From the NCBI GenBank assembly GCA_015657535.1, contig JADHZB010000810.1, positions 1 through 42,780 on the forward strand: 42,780 nt of DNA, read 5' to 3'. Source of the DNA: Nephromyces sp. MM_2019. Lineage: Eukaryota > Apicomplexa > Aconoidasida > Nephromycida. Within the stretch, counting starts at the first letter, position 1. Every line of letters begins with the position of its first letter. Below, in pieces: positions 1 through 11,987 of the stretch. The notes beneath the pieces are model-generated. The model had not been told where the DNA came from. It did no database searches and saw only the letters and a program-made list of their open reading frames with translations. The position numbers were made by a program, and so were the translations under genes.

Positions 1-409
1 GGGGGGTGGGTAAAGTCCCACGATAGCATGTTTTGCGAGTGTGCGAAGGGAATCAATGACGTCTCAAGACAGTACGCTGCGCGTGAGGAGAGTGGATACA
101 CTCCCAAAATGTTGCGTTGCGTGTGTGAAGAGTGCGTCTACACCCTCCAAGATGCTGTGTGTTGTGTGTGTGAAAAATTTAAATGTACCCTCAGTAGAGC
201 GGATTTCCTAGCTTGAAAGAAACTGAAGTTGCTACACACACTTAGTGCGCAGTATCGTACAGGCAGCAAGACTACTTCAACACTACACTCCCATGCAAAT
301 GAACGCACATACACATGCAGAAACATTCCGGAATACTAAACGACTACCCATGCAGACATCATTTCAAGCATCAAACGCACACACACACATTAAGACGTTA
401 AAATCCTAC

Positions 410-2878
410 CTGTGCCATTATCACTCAATACGAACACTCCATCCATCGAACACTGCATATCAGAAGCAGAACTAATAAGAGCGTAAAGATTAGACTACGC
501 ACACTATGAATATCTATCACGCACACACAAACCTACACACACACAAGATAGCCGTGAATAGGGAAAAGAAAGAAGCGCATTAATAAAAATTGCTCACATT
601 ATAGAAGTAATACACGATGTAGACACACACTGGCACGTACACCCAGCCACATAAACGCTCGCATACACACGCAGGAATACAAATGCAGCCATAAACATGC
701 GGGGACACACACGCTGGCACGCACACGTAGGCAAACATACGCAGACATAAATATACATAAAACACAAGAAATGCACACACAATCGCATAAAGAGGGTGCA
801 TAAAACACGAAACGCAGCGAAAATTTTGAATGTACAGACACGCACACACATATTCAGAAGAATATATAGAAAAAGAGATATACACACACATATATACTCA
901 ATCCTACAATTCGCACACAAATGTAATCCTATTACATACACACACACAGCCTGAAGGCACAACCTGAACGTCCACAAGTTTTCCCTTAGTTTCCAGGATA
1001 TAAGGCTCCACAAAGACTATAAAACCAGACACAAACACACACACACAGACACATCTATGCGAAACCGGTTTAAGCAGCCTATCACAGCATCATCTATCTT
1101 AATACTAGAAGTGTGTGCTGAGCTCTCATCCATGTAACAACTTTCATGGTTAGAGAAATGAGCTCAATTACCTGTGTGTGTGCAGCTTTTTCAAACTCTG
1201 CACACACAAGCAAAGCCATGAAGAAGGTAATAATCCCCAATGCTACATTTAGCAAAAAACCGCACACAGGAACTAAGATAGCATTTATTATTAACCCGCT
1301 TCAATGCGTGTGTGTGCTGCTACAAGCACTTATAGTTATGTGTGTGCAATTTTTTCTGAGCGTGTGCGCGTAATCTTTAATCGAGGAAAATTCGCCCCAA
1401 ATAATGAGCTCGGCTTTTTCCATTTGAAGGGACAAAATAAACATGTCAAAACCAGCCCACACAACCATATATAAGCTTACACACAAGCTTAAATTCGCAC
1501 ACACACTTAAGCCCGGATTTCTCAAGCTTGCGTAGTCAAGTACCTCTCTTCTCTGCATCCAAGAAAGAACCCCAAAGATAGAGATTTCCTTCTGCTGACA
1601 AGGCAGCTGTACATACACACAGATTAGTAACAAAAGAAGCGGTATGCATAATTGCGTAAAAACACACCCAGATACAGACACGCATACATTCACACACATA
1701 TATACGCACACCAGTTCATACTAAAATGTAGTACACACATGCATAGACATGCACATCTACACACACAAACAAAGAGAAACACACATATATAAACACATAA
1801 TCGCATACACGAAAGCATAAACACACACATACACACAAAAACATAGGCACACACACAGCTGACTTATACAAGGCAGATGCTTCAACCGCAGCAACCTCAT
1901 TTGAAGCTTAAAGACAATACCTCCAAAAAAAGGCCCGAAACTTAAGCTCTTCCATTTGAGCTTCGATTCTGCACACAAACCAGCGCATATACTAGCATTA
2001 AGCTGCAAGTGAAAATAAAGTATATATGAAGGATTACAACACACACAGATAAGTCTATACATAAAAATATTCAATAGAACAAAGTAAAACTAATAACAAT
2101 CATCTTTACAGCAGAGGCTCACACACATGATTGCTAGCTTCAAGTACACCTGCTTACCAGTAGATTACACACACATAATAAATGAATAAAATCTCTCGCA
2201 CATACGTGACAGTAGTTGAGATTTCGCACACACACACAAGACCAAATAAGACTTCGCACACACGTAAAACTAGGCAAGATTTTGCACACACAAACTTGAT
2301 CCTAAATTAAATCTCTCACACACACTCTACAACAACATCTCGCATACACACACAACGCCTACCCGAAAACCATTTAGGCTTTGTAGGGACTTTAATATCT
2401 GAAATATTAACACACACACAATAGACGCATGGTGGAGCTCATCTAAACTAGAACTCAGAAATATTAGTTAGCAGCATATTGGTCTACTGACCACAGCTCA
2501 TACACACCAACACATACACACAGACAGGGAGAAACATATATATACATGCAGGGATATATATACTTACATGCACAAACAAGGAAACACATGTACAGATAAA
2601 TATACGTAAATACATACACAAGCACACACACACACACACACACACGCACACACACACACACGCACGCACACACACACGCACACACACACGCACACACACA
2701 CGCACAGACACCAACAATTCACTTCAAGCACACCTTAAGCTCTTATTCCTAGACTTACCATTTAAACCTCCACCAGGAAAGGAATCTACCTTTCCCCACA
2801 TGTAAACCTCCTGTGAAGTATTCCCTTTAGAGTATGCCCGAGTGCCTCTCCAAGGTTCTGAGCTAACCACTAAGCCAG
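410..2878 (-). CDS. RCC1-repeat protein, partial, several exons
   Basis: The minus strand carries short exon-like segments that read as RCC1 beta-propeller repeats, each with the family pattern of a V-x-V stretch, a small-residue core and a closing [VL]Y-x-WG. The clearest are 2878-2759 (contains EVYMWGKVDSFPGG), 1906 to about 1853 (NEVAAVEASALYKS), 1606-1544 (SAEGNLYLWGSFLDAEKR), about 1475-1385 (AGFDMFILS, then ELIIWGEFSS), 1016-964 (VEPYILETKGKLVDVQ) and 452-410 (CSMDGVFVLSDNGT). Segments 1016-964 and 452-410 join in phase across a GT-AG intron and give a canonical strand. The 1606-1544 exon starts straight after TGTATGTACAG. RCC1 proteins act as Ran exchange factors or as scaffolds; which applies here cannot be told. 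I could not fix the start, the stop or every junction. The joins around 1853 and 1475 do not keep phase with the simplest splice sites, so exons are probably missing. The RCC1 assignment is fairly secure; the gene model is not. Confidence 0.6.
2161..2380. repeat. Degenerate tandem repeat in an RCC1-gene intron
   Basis: About six imperfect copies of a 30-40 bp unit lie here. Each has a core like AATCTCGCACACAC followed by an A/T-rich spacer (for example AGACTTCGCACACAC and AGATTTTGCACACAC). On the sense (minus) strand the core reads GTGTGTGCGARATYT. The repeat lies between exon-like segments of the RCC1 gene, so it is most likely intronic. Confidence 0.5.
2622..2706. repeat. CA microsatellite
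   Basis: A nearly pure (CA)n/(CG)-interrupted run of about 85 bp on the plus strand. It lies just 3' of the 2878-2759 exon in the minus-strand gene, so its RNA would be UG-rich. Confidence 0.85.
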
Positions 2879-3478
2879 CTGAACAAACACACACAGATAA
2901 GCATGCGTACATACACGCACGCATATATACACACACACACACCTGAGTCTACAGCAAGGCCTTGAGGAAGAAAACTGACAGACATCGGCAAGGAAAAATA
3001 AAAGCAGAAGAACAAAGCAGCAAAACACAAAAGGACATTCCACACAAATTTATCTGCTCAAAAAATCAACCTCGCACACGCACACACACATGTTATCCAC
3101 TCGACAAATCGACCTCACACAGACATATTTCATTGTTCCCCTCGTTCTTCTTCCTCTTCATAAAATTTACCTATCAAAAACAGGGGTTTGCTTCCATGAA
3201 AGAATATACTATGTAGAGGAAGCCCGAATGTCTTCATTTAATAAATCCTTCAAATACACGCACACACACAGGAAGAAGGAAAAGGCTTTCTCGTGTGTGC
3301 TGACTGAGCATATCACTCTGGAGAAATACCTAAAGTGGCAGCACACACAAGCTTTTTTGCGTGTCTTCAACGCTGGGTGTGTGCCTTCAACTACTTTTAT
3401 GCAGAAACGCCTAACATTTGTATAGAATGTACTCTAGGCAGCATACGAAGCCAACACACAGATTGTATGTATTTGTAT

Positions 3479-3658
3479 CTACCAGCTACTGTCAGAACGT
3501 TTAGGCTTCATCACAACACAAGTTCCAGTAATTGATTGCATTACATATGGAAGATGCACCGCCTTCTTACACACAACAGAGACACCATACACAACCGATA
3601 CAACACACCCACCCAACACACACTGAAGTAGCCAACCCACCTGAAGAGTTGCAGGCTC
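3479..3658 (-). CDS. 3' exons of an unrecognised minus-strand gene
   Basis: Two exon-like segments read in the same phase. An 18-nt segment at 3658-3641 (EPATLQ) is flanked by TTTTTAAG and GTGGGT. The second, 3565-3479, follows GTGTGTAAG and encodes KAVHLPYVMQSITG, CVVMKPKRSDSSW and a TAG stop. I do not recognise the sequence. No convincing upstream exon was found before about 4000. It could instead be an N-terminal part of the neighbouring RCC1-repeat gene, if a GTAGAT donor overlapping the TAG is used. The 18-nt microexon is the weakest part of the model. Confidence 0.35.
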   Translation of the reverse strand, partial: EPATLQVGWLLQCVLGGCVVSVVYGVSVVCKKAVHLPYVMQSITGTCVVMKPKRSDSSW

Positions 3659-4149
3659 CTTAAAAATCAGAGATGTACGCACAAACATCAAAAGTGTACG
3701 CAAAAAACAGCAGATGGTAATAAAGAAAATGAGAATTAAAAGGTGAAGAAGACAGAAAAGACTCAATTGCTTCGCCTCCTCACAAGATTACTTATTTAGA
3801 AAAAATGTGAGTCTCTCTGCATATCCGTAGTTTTCTTCTTCTTTGATGTTTTTGCAGCTCAAATTTCTTCTTCTTCAAAATTGAAATGAAAAAAACTACT
3901 ATTTCTGGAAATTTTCATAAAGATTATGCCAGAAAGCGAGCTTTTCAGTGGCATCTTATCATTTGGAGCTGAAGATCATGAGATGATGCAGGAAGAGTGG
4001 ACTCAAGAGGAAGGAATATGAAAAACTGTAAAGAAGAGGGAAAGGAGGGAGGAGCTGCAAAAAGTTTTCAGTATTTTCCTCTAATTTTTGTTTGTGGACG
4101 TGCCAGAAATAATCTTTCAAAGCAAAATGGGATGCTTAAAAGCAGTGGA

Positions 4150-4345
4150 TCCATGTAGCAGTGTGCGTGTGCTGGTGTGTGTGTGCTGGTCTGTGTGTGT
4201 GCTGGTGTGTGTGTGTGCTGGTCTGTGTGTGTGCTGGTGTGTGTGTGTGCTGGTCTGTGTGTGTGCTGGTGTGTGTGTGTGCTGGTGTGTGTGTGTGCTG
4301 GTCTGTGTATGTGCTGGTCTGTGTGTGTGCTGGTGTGTTTTGGTT
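4150..4345. repeat. TG-rich minisatellite with 16-bp units
   Basis: About a dozen copies of a 16-bp unit, alternating GTGTGTGTGCTGGTCT and GTGTGTGTGCTGGTGT. Both strands are open in several frames, giving artefactual CVCWCV or THTPAHT proteins. It lies in the spacer between the minus-strand exons ending at 3479 and the plus-strand gene starting at 5071. Confidence 0.85.
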
Positions 4346-4900
4346 TGCATGTTATTGTTGCCAGGATACCCATAAGGAAAGTACTGCGGTGTACGTTGCT
4401 ATTTTAATGCTTTTTTATATGCTTCAGTCAGACAGCCATAAAAAATGATATCTTGTTTGTGTAGGGCTCTTAGCACACACACACAATCGGCACACGCGCC
4501 AAGGCCTGTGTAATATAGACTGATATGGAGGTATAGAATAACTCAGGCCGATTGGATAAATGCCCACAGACACCAGCTACAGCATACCAACTCACACACA
4601 GACCAGCTGTCGCATATACAACCGGCCAACACACAACTCCTGCACACACACTAACTGTCGCGCACACACACAACTCCCGCACACACACACACAACTGAAC
4701 ACAAACCAATTCCCGCACACACGGTGTGTGACATTCTCAGCCGCGGAACTTCCATCTTCACTAAATAATTTAAAATCACCGAATTGGGGATTTACACCTT
4801 TCCCGCCTTCTGCTTATCCAAATGTTCAAGTTGATAGTGAATATTAGTTAAGCATCAAGAAGGTGTGCCAACAAGAAGAGGAAAGTGTGTGCATGAGTAA

Positions 4901-5036
4901 GAGGGAGGGAAGCTCTTCTTCCTTCTTTAAAACATATACATTCAGAAGAGCACGGGAAGGTCCATCTCTTCCGAGGACTCTATATTCAGAAGAGGGAGGG
5001 AAGCTCTTCTTCCTTCTTCTAAAACATATATATTCC
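4901..5036. repeat. Direct repeat upstream of the small basic-protein gene
   Basis: A block of about 43 bp beginning GAGGGAGGGAAGCTCTTC occurs at 4901-4943 and again at 4992-5036, offset 91 bp, with a few substitutions. The second copy ends about 35 bp before the ATG at 5071. The block therefore lies in the presumed promoter or 5' leader. It contains the inverted pair GAAGAGC/GCTCTTC. Confidence 0.7.
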
Positions 5037-5070
5037 AGTAAAGCTTTTCGTATATTTCATCATCTTCGAG

Positions 5071-6434
5071 ATGTCGAAAAAAAACAGCGTCTCGGCTCGT
5101 AAACGCCGACATAACGCCCTAATTCAAGTGGAGAAAAGCATCATCAAGAAAAGGGAGGAGAAACAGAAAAAAAAGAAGAATTTGATAGAAATACAAGAAA
5201 TGGTGAGCATAAAATTTTTTTTTGGGTATCCTCAGCTTCTTTTCGCTTGCTTGATAGCTCTTTTGTACTCTAGTATTGATCGTGTGAATCTCCCTCTTCA
5301 TTGGATTTGCTGTTTGCAAAAGAAATGAATCTCCGTCTTCTTCACTAATTTCTCTCTTTCTACAAGCCTATTACCTCCTTCCTCTTCGCTAGTTTTTCTC
5401 TTAACAAAAATTCTCTCAAAATTGTGTATGTTTGGTAAACTTAGTCTTTTCTCCTCGTTTTAACTTTTACTTTTTTTCTTCATCCTACCTCCGCTGCTTT
5501 TCCTCTTCATCTCCACTTTATCGCTTATTTGGAAAAAAAACCTCATTTTATTTATTTTTTCGCGATAAATTTTTCTGCCCTCTGCAATTACAGATGAATA
5601 ATTTGACCATGTCACAAGAAGCCCCAAAGACTAAGCCAAGTCTCAAGAATCGAGTAAGATGACAATTATTGTATAATTTTATTTGAGAATTTAGTCTTTC
5701 TCTTCTTCATCTTTGACGGCTTATAAGCTGATTTTTGCCTATTCAATTTGTATTTCTTGTTTTGTAAGTTTTCTCTGGATGCAGTGCTTTAAAGCAAAGC
5801 ATCGCTGCTGTTTTTGATATTTTTCACTTTCTTGTTTGCTCCTTTTATGCGAAGTATGACCACTACTGCTGCTCTGCGTGTGTTTGTTAGTTTATAATTT
5901 CCTGCAAAACATTGGAATTTGATTATCCCAGCTTTGAGATTTAAACGTATTTTTGATGTTTTAAAAGGTGCAAGAGCTGCAGTCTTACTCTAATTTGATA
6001 GGAATACGAGAGATTTCGATGTTTTCCTTCAATTTTCTTGTGATTTTTTGTAGGTTTATCCATTTTTCCTCTTGATTTTTCTCTACCTTTTCCAGTTTTT
6101 TACTCTAATTTTCTCCTTCCTGAATCCCACAAACTTTAATTTTATAATTTATTTCCCCTATTTTTAATATGAAGATGTGTGTTCTTCAAGTTGCCGAGAC
6201 CCTCCCTCTTGTACTGGCTTTTTTTGTGTCTCTCTCCCCTTCTTTCTCCTCTTCCTGGCTAATTCTCTGAAAATTGCATTTGTTGTTCCCGCCTGTGTGT
6301 GTGGCTCTTCTTAGATAAAATCTCTTAAGCAAAGAAACCTGCGTGTGAATGCGAGAAGCAACAAAGTGATGAAGCTCAAGCAGAAAACTGAGAGAAGGCA
6401 ACAAAGGCAGCACGAGAACTCCCTAAACCTTTAA
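5071..6434 (+). CDS. Small lysine/arginine-rich protein, three exons, 103 aa
   Basis: Three exons join in phase 0 throughout: 5071-5202 (donor GTGAGC), 5594-5653 (acceptor TTACAG, donor GTAAGA) and 6315-6434 (acceptor TTCTTAG, stop TAA). The product starts MSKKNSVSARKRRHN, has a Lys/Glu-rich segment likely to be helical (about residues 20-44), a short Ser/Thr/Pro linker (45-64) and a Lys/Arg/Gln-rich tail with SLKQRNLRVNAR. It has no signal peptide or membrane segment and a strongly positive charge. Proteins of this type are often nucleolar or ribosome-biogenesis factors, but I cannot name a family. Both introns are T-rich on the sense strand with short TG tracts. The ATG is the first in frame and lies 35 bp after a repeated GAAGCTCTTC block. 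The exon model is well supported by phase and splice sites; the function is unknown. Confidence 0.75.
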
Positions 6435-9332
6435 TGTAGTATGCTATATTAGCTTGTGACTACCTGTGTGTATGTCTGTACACAATGCCTGTGATTGAAT
6501 ACACTTATATGCACCAACAGGAATATATCAATGGATGAAGATGTATATGGATATGCCTGTGTGTGAATATGCCATGCTAGTGCGTGTGCATATTCACATG
6601 CGTGTCTAATTACACTACGATTATCAGAATTTTTGCTAGCCCCTAAGATTGCTGGTAGTTTGTAGAGTACATTAATCGAAAGGGCGCTCACAACATTCGT
6701 GAATAAGCGGATATGCAGTTCCCCTGCTTTATTGCTGACTTTATCGACTTACATGGCACACTCTATGCTTGTGTGCCTATGCCTGCGTAATAGAATGAAT
6801 CACCTTTATGCTGAGAATGCCGACTTAACGACGTCTGCTCGCTTTGCTAGTCAGCGTATTCGGGTGTATGCAGTGAAGAGTGTATTTGGGTACGTGTTTT
6901 TGTGTGGGTGTGTGTGCGCGTAAGTGTATGAGTGATGCCAGATGCGTGCATATATGCGTGTGGATACTTGTGTCGATAATTGTAGCTGTGTGCGTACATG
7001 TCCCTGGGTGACTGTATATGTGTGAGTCATCCCCATGTGCGAATCTTTGCGTGGGTGTGCGTCCGGGGTGAATATGCGTAATTCTGAAAGGAACCCATGG
7101 CAGAGATGCTGCGTGGGTTGTGTGCGTTCGTTCTAAACATGAACCACCGTGTTGCATCCATCCCTCTTCGTCCACACACACACACCCAAGTCCCCAGCCC
7201 ACTTTCCTTACCAAACTCCACCCCCTACGCCCCTCACGACTGCTGAGCCCGCATAAGGCGCTGTGGAAACTAGTTCAAGGCGCGGCCGCCGCAATAGCCG
7301 GCATCCCACCGTAATGGACACGCCTAAAGAGTCTTGAAGTACACCATGAGCGCGCACACACGTCCGTGTAGGTTCCTCCAGCTTACACACTATCTTCCCT
7401 GACATCCAAAACACGATCAGTACCCTGGTTTGGCCGCATTGTTGGCGCTTGAGTGTATAAACTCCGCACCTTCTCTGCAGAAGTAGGCAACATATTTACC
7501 TTTTTTCTCTACTTCCCAACGCTGGGTATGAGCTCCGCACGCGGTTCTGTTTTTTCCACTGGGGGGTAAGAGTGGAAATTTCCTCAGGTGGTGCCGAACA
7601 CACCGGGTATATATATCTTTGGCAGATTGAAGAAAAACGCATCTTCCTAACACATTTTCCCCCGCACAATAGATGCAATCGCTGGCTATTCAGTCCTTCT
7701 TCATTTAAAAAACTTAATCACATAATGTGCCTATGAAAAAGTGATGCCCGTATTTGTTCTCCCTGCTATACACAGCCTTGAAGAGTGCTGTAAATTCATG
7801 TTTTAAACGGTGTATACGCATCTGCCAGGAAGAGAATGGTTTTTTAGCCGTTAAGGAATGATCCACAAATTTTTTATAGTTGCTTGTGTGCGGGTAGAGT
7901 CTGACTTTATTGTTGTGCGGCCGACGGTGCTTCTGTATTCCTTGACGTTTGGATAAGAGGCGCCTTGAGGTTTATGCCGCGCAGCAATATATCGAGGAAG
8001 ATGGGATCTTGTTTATCTAAGCCTTCTACGAAGATTTAGGAAGTATATTGGTCCTATTTGTGGCAGAGAGCCTACGTGGCAGTACCCTCTATTTTCTCTG
8101 GATTTGATCTTGAACGACACAGTGGATATATATGTTTTGTGCAAATAGTATGGTACAGAGATGACGAGGATGACATTGTAGTTCGCTGTGTGATTACGCC
8201 TTTGGTAACATAACCGTGTTATAGTGTTGCAGAATTCAATAATTGGCGGGGTTTGGTATTTTGTAGTATTTGAATATTGTGTCAGGTTTGGTGTTCCTGT
8301 ATGGCATGTCTCTAGTGGAACCCGTAGTTTTTTTATCTTCACTTTACTTGACTTTACAAAAAAATTAAAGGATGCTGCGAAAGTTAAAGTGTTGCGATGA
8401 TCACTTTTCATGTGATATACTTGCAGCGGCTGTGATTTTGCTGGTGTACTTACACCCCAGTACGATATGAAGTGGGGGTAGATAGCATATTAAAGGTGGC
8501 TGATGATACCGTTTAGCAGTTTTTTAAGAGGAATAATACGGGTGTCTAAGGGGGGTTTATACCGAGTTTACGCAATCTCTTCGATTTATTTTCCCTATTG
8601 GCCCTTAATCTTCTCGCTGTAGTTAATTACGGAACCTATTCCTGAAAATTTTTGCTGATTGTCAGCAAACACAGAGGACACACGGGGAAATCCGTAGTTT
8701 ATACGCACTATAATTTAAAAACTTTGCATTACTGAAGTTAGTTTTTAAAAAATTATCTTTGTTTTCATGTAATTGTAGCAAATGATCCAAGCATCGATGG
8801 CAGAACCCTATTTGTGACAGCATATGGATGCATCTAATGCTCCATTTTTTAGCAAAACTAAGTCGCTGATCCTATTGGTGTCGAGCTCATTACCCTTCTG
8901 TAAGCAAAATTCAATAGCAAACTCTTTGCTGATGCTCCAATTACTTGCCTTCTCAGATAATCGCTTTTTAGAGCTTTTTTTTTGTAATTGTAGTACGCAT
9001 GTATAGAAATATACCAGTTTTTTAGTGAGATGTGTATGTTTGTTTCACGAAAATCTTCGTGAAAAGCAAGAATTATCGAGGCAAAAATTAGGAGAAATTA
9101 TATGTATATATGCAGGTAGTAGGGAGCACGAGATGGTGGGCTCGGATCTTGGGCAAATTCTTTCTTTGCCCGGTTGGATCAACTAGTGCAAAAACATGTG
9201 AAAAAGACCTACCATACCGCACCGAAAGCACGCGTTCAACATTATTTGAAATTGCAAATCATTTATCGCACTTTGAGGAGTATGCAGGTCATCTTTGCAC
9301 ATGAGCAAGTTCAGTAGAGCCATTGAGATTAG
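6435..9332. other. Spacer without a recognised gene
   Basis: A TG-rich stretch (about 6450-7080) and a short CA run (7175-7186) are the main features; the rest is mixed sequence. By the intron-polarity pattern seen elsewhere, the TG stretch hints at plus-strand transcription. A possible plus-strand exon at about 9186-9284 (containing STLFEIANHLSHFEEYA) could belong upstream of the 9333 frame, but I could not build a consistent join. Confidence 0.4.
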
Positions 9333-11987
9333 ATGGGAGAGGTGGCTCTTAATACGCAACCCGCTCATATGCGGCTGTACCTAAGAGGCCGCAGGCTGGA
9401 AAACCTCCCTCATTATCTTCAAGTGCAATTTTTTCTGCAGCGAAGGGACTCTTGTACAGGGCTATTCCGTCGCTTAGGCAGGCTAGCGGGAGGGCTTACG
9501 CTGTGTAGCTTGAGGAGGGGTAGACGGGAAGTAAGGTCACGACTGAAGTCACGTAGCACTTGCCACCCTCCCTTTAGATGGTTTTGCTCAAAAGCGGGAA
9601 AAAGAGGCAGTGTGGGTGAACTTCTGGGGCGTAGCAGCGGTGTTCCGACGATAGCATGTGAGGACTTCTGTCCTCCAGTGGGGGTTTGGAGTTGCCTTGG
9701 TAAGAAAGAGGGAACTTCTTCAAGTGGACGGAGTGATGCGTCAAAAAATTGCGGTAGTGAGGTGGCAGAGGGTAACTTTGACTTTGCTACCTATGATGGG
9801 AAAGCTACAGGTGGAAATTCCAGCGTGCAAATTTTGAACGCCACCTCCTCAGGAGGAAGTGAGGAGGCTTGCAGCATATTTGAGAGCACATTGAATAATT
9901 CAAGGCTTTATTCCTCATTAGCGGAAGAAAAACCTCAGTTTCAGAAAGCAAGGAATGAGACTATTAGAAGTGCTGGGCTTCAGGCGGCTGCGAAACTATT
10001 TCCCTTCTCTAAACTCCTTGCCTCCTACAAAATTAGTGCAGAAAATAATGCAACCGCAGAGGACAACTGCGCTTCCAATCAGTCTGCCAGAGGTAATTAT
10101 GAAGTTTCTACGCACGAGTATCCCGGCTGCAACATACCTACACCCCAATTTGGCGCTACCCAGGGCAACACTATAGGATATGGCGATAGCACATCCGGTC
10201 CAGGGAGCTCTTGCTCATCTTCTATAAGCTGGCAATGCTCTCAGTCCAAAGATCAAGTACCGATTATAAAAGGTTCAAAGCTGACCAAACAAGCAGAAGA
10301 ATGGAACCTTCCCCAAAAAGAACGAGAAATTACCCTTGCACAACATATATCAAGTGCTGAGCAGTTTGTGCAGACCCGCAACACCAAGCAATGGCAGCAT
10401 ACACAATGCACAAGTCAACTTCAACAGTCACAAAATATTTTTCAATCGCAGCAGTTTAAAAGTGCAAGCACATCACAACCCCTCAAAGGAATGATTCCTC
10501 AAGATAAAGAAGATTGTCTGCTTTATCCCGCTGTAGATGCTGCAGGTCATGTCTATTGCTCGGAGCAAACTGGATACCAATACCCAAACACAGCTGTTAA
10601 AGAAGAGTTTCTTGGAGACACATGCGAGTGGGAAAAAAAGAGGGAGGGAGGTGCAGGTAACAGTGACACCTCGCAATACTACAGGGACACCGTGGGAAAG
10701 TGTTTTCGATGGTTAAGTAAACTTCAGGAGCTCTTCACCGCAACCGCGAGTTCATCTAATTGTGGAATAAAACTTCAGCGATATGACAAGCAAATTCCGT
10801 CTTCAGCTCTGTCTGCTCGACCCACACAAGAGGAATATACCTCAAAGAGCATCAAGGAAGTATCAGATGATCCCATAATCACATATAATATATTTCGTAG
10901 CAAGAGGAGCTCAGATAGAAATTCAGGGTTTGCGATACCTGGAGATTGCCTCTTTCCTGTAGGGTATCCTCTACAGGGTAGGCGTAGAAAGAACCCCTTC
11001 CCTCAGAAGTCGAAGGGCTTGCGCCGCCTATTTGGGAAGAAACTAGGTGAAGGCCGATCTTTCACCAGCCCACCGACTTGTGAAGAAAGTGCAATTCATA
11101 GCCAAGTTGGAGACAAAGTGAGTTCAGCTACGGCTTCTAAGATATCGCATTTCCAGAAAGTTGTTGAAAAATCGGAAAAAATGTTAAAAGCAACAAAAAA
11201 AACAAAAAAAAGGGCAAAGGCTGCTCTGTTTACGCTGGATTCCAGGTCTTCCAAGCGGGACCATAAATACAGCAAGAGGGTGGAAAGTTCGGTAGATTTT
11301 ATGAATTCAGGAAAGAGCAGGAGGCGTCCAAGTCCATCCGGAAACTGCGTATCCGTGGCAAGCAATGGAGAGCCCGACCATTGCAAGGGCAACCGTGATC
11401 TCAGTGAGAGTCGTGCAGATGTCCAGATAAATTATCCTAGACGCGCATCTGAAAGAGTTGCTCAAAAATGTCACCGGGAGAGTTATGCAGAATGTTTTAC
11501 AGATGATGTTGCGCAAACAGATGATAGTTTTGAAAAATGCAGTTTCAAGAGCAATAAAAGCATCACAGCCAACTTCTACACCATAAGGACACGGAATTCT
11601 GTAAGTAAAACACGCAGTACCGTAACCGCATGCGGCTTCAGGAATACCTGCAGCACCTTAAACTCGTGCTGTAAATCTACGAGTGATTCTATGAATGAAA
11701 GTAGTTCCATAAATCCCTGCCAATCTAGGAGGACCCGCAGCTCCGTGCGAACACGCAGCATTTCATCGCTTCTTATTCGTCACAAAACAATTGAAGCACA
11801 GAGTAAACCGACCGTTCAGAAGCGGAGGATGCTGAACAACAATAATAAACATTGCAAGGCTATGAATAAGAACACGCGAATTAGTTTGAGGCTATATGAA
11901 AAGGGCAAGTCACGAATTATAAAGAAGTCCCTACGGCTAGTAGAAAAGTACAAAAACTGGGCTTGTCTTGAGGCGGCACCAAGGTAG
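9333..11987 (+). CDS. 884-residue Ser/Lys/Asn-rich protein of unknown function
   Basis: A single uninterrupted frame of 885 codons including the stop. This is far longer than chance allows in this base composition, while the other frames break up. The N-terminus is Arg/Leu-rich (residues 1-60). The middle is rich in Ser, Gln, Asn and Thr and looks disordered. The last third is strongly basic, with a nuclear-localisation-like ATKKTKKRAKAAL at about residues 620-632 and repeated RTRSS/RTRNS-type motifs near 750-810. Cysteines are frequent but show no regular spacing that I recognise as a zinc finger. There is no signal peptide or membrane helix. The ATG follows an in-frame stop closely and is also preceded by GAGATTAG, so it may be either a true start or an exon beginning after an AG. 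A nuclear, lineage-specific protein is a guess. It is the longest uninterrupted frame in the window. Confidence 0.7.
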   Translation: MGEVALNTQPAHMRLYLRGRRLENLPHYLQVQFFLQRRDSCTGLFRRLGRLAGGLTLCSLRRGRREVRSRLKSRSTCHPPFRWFCSKAGKRGSVGELLGRSSGVPTIACEDFCPPVGVWSCLGKKEGTSSSGRSDASKNCGSEVAEGNFDFATYDGKATGGNSSVQILNATSSGGSEEACSIFESTLNNSRLYSSLAEEKPQFQKARNETIRSAGLQAAAKLFPFSKLLASYKISAENNATAEDNCASNQSARGNYEVSTHEYPGCNIPTPQFGATQGNTIGYGDSTSGPGSSCSSSISWQCSQSKDQVPIIKGSKLTKQAEEWNLPQKEREITLAQHISSAEQFVQTRNTKQWQHTQCTSQLQQSQNIFQSQQFKSASTSQPLKGMIPQDKEDCLLYPAVDAAGHVYCSEQTGYQYPNTAVKEEFLGDTCEWEKKREGGAGNSDTSQYYRDTVGKCFRWLSKLQELFTATASSSNCGIKLQRYDKQIPSSALSARPTQEEYTSKSIKEVSDDPIITYNIFRSKRSSDRNSGFAIPGDCLFPVGYPLQGRRRKNPFPQKSKGLRRLFGKKLGEGRSFTSPPTCEESAIHSQVGDKVSSATASKISHFQKVVEKSEKMLKATKKTKKRAKAALFTLDSRSSKRDHKYSKRVESSVDFMNSGKSRRRPSPSGNCVSVASNGEPDHCKGNRDLSESRADVQINYPRRASERVAQKCHRESYAECFTDDVAQTDDSFEKCSFKSNKSITANFYTIRTRNSVSKTRSTVTACGFRNTCSTLNSCCKSTSDSMNESSSINPCQSRRTRSSVRTRSISSLLIRHKTIEAQSKPTVQKRRMLNNNNKHCKAMNKNTRISLRLYEKGKSRIIKKSLRLVEKYKNWACLEAAPR

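Noticed and set aside
1880..1960. A 12- to 14-nt mini-intron in the RCC1 gene
   Set aside because: GTATTGTCTTTAAG could be read as an intron, but it is shorter than any plausible spliceosomal intron. A longer intron ending at TTTAAG is simpler.
4863..5102. 79-codon frame across the repeated leader block as a separate small gene
   Set aside because: It overlaps the start of the well-supported three-exon gene in another frame and consists mostly of the duplicated block.
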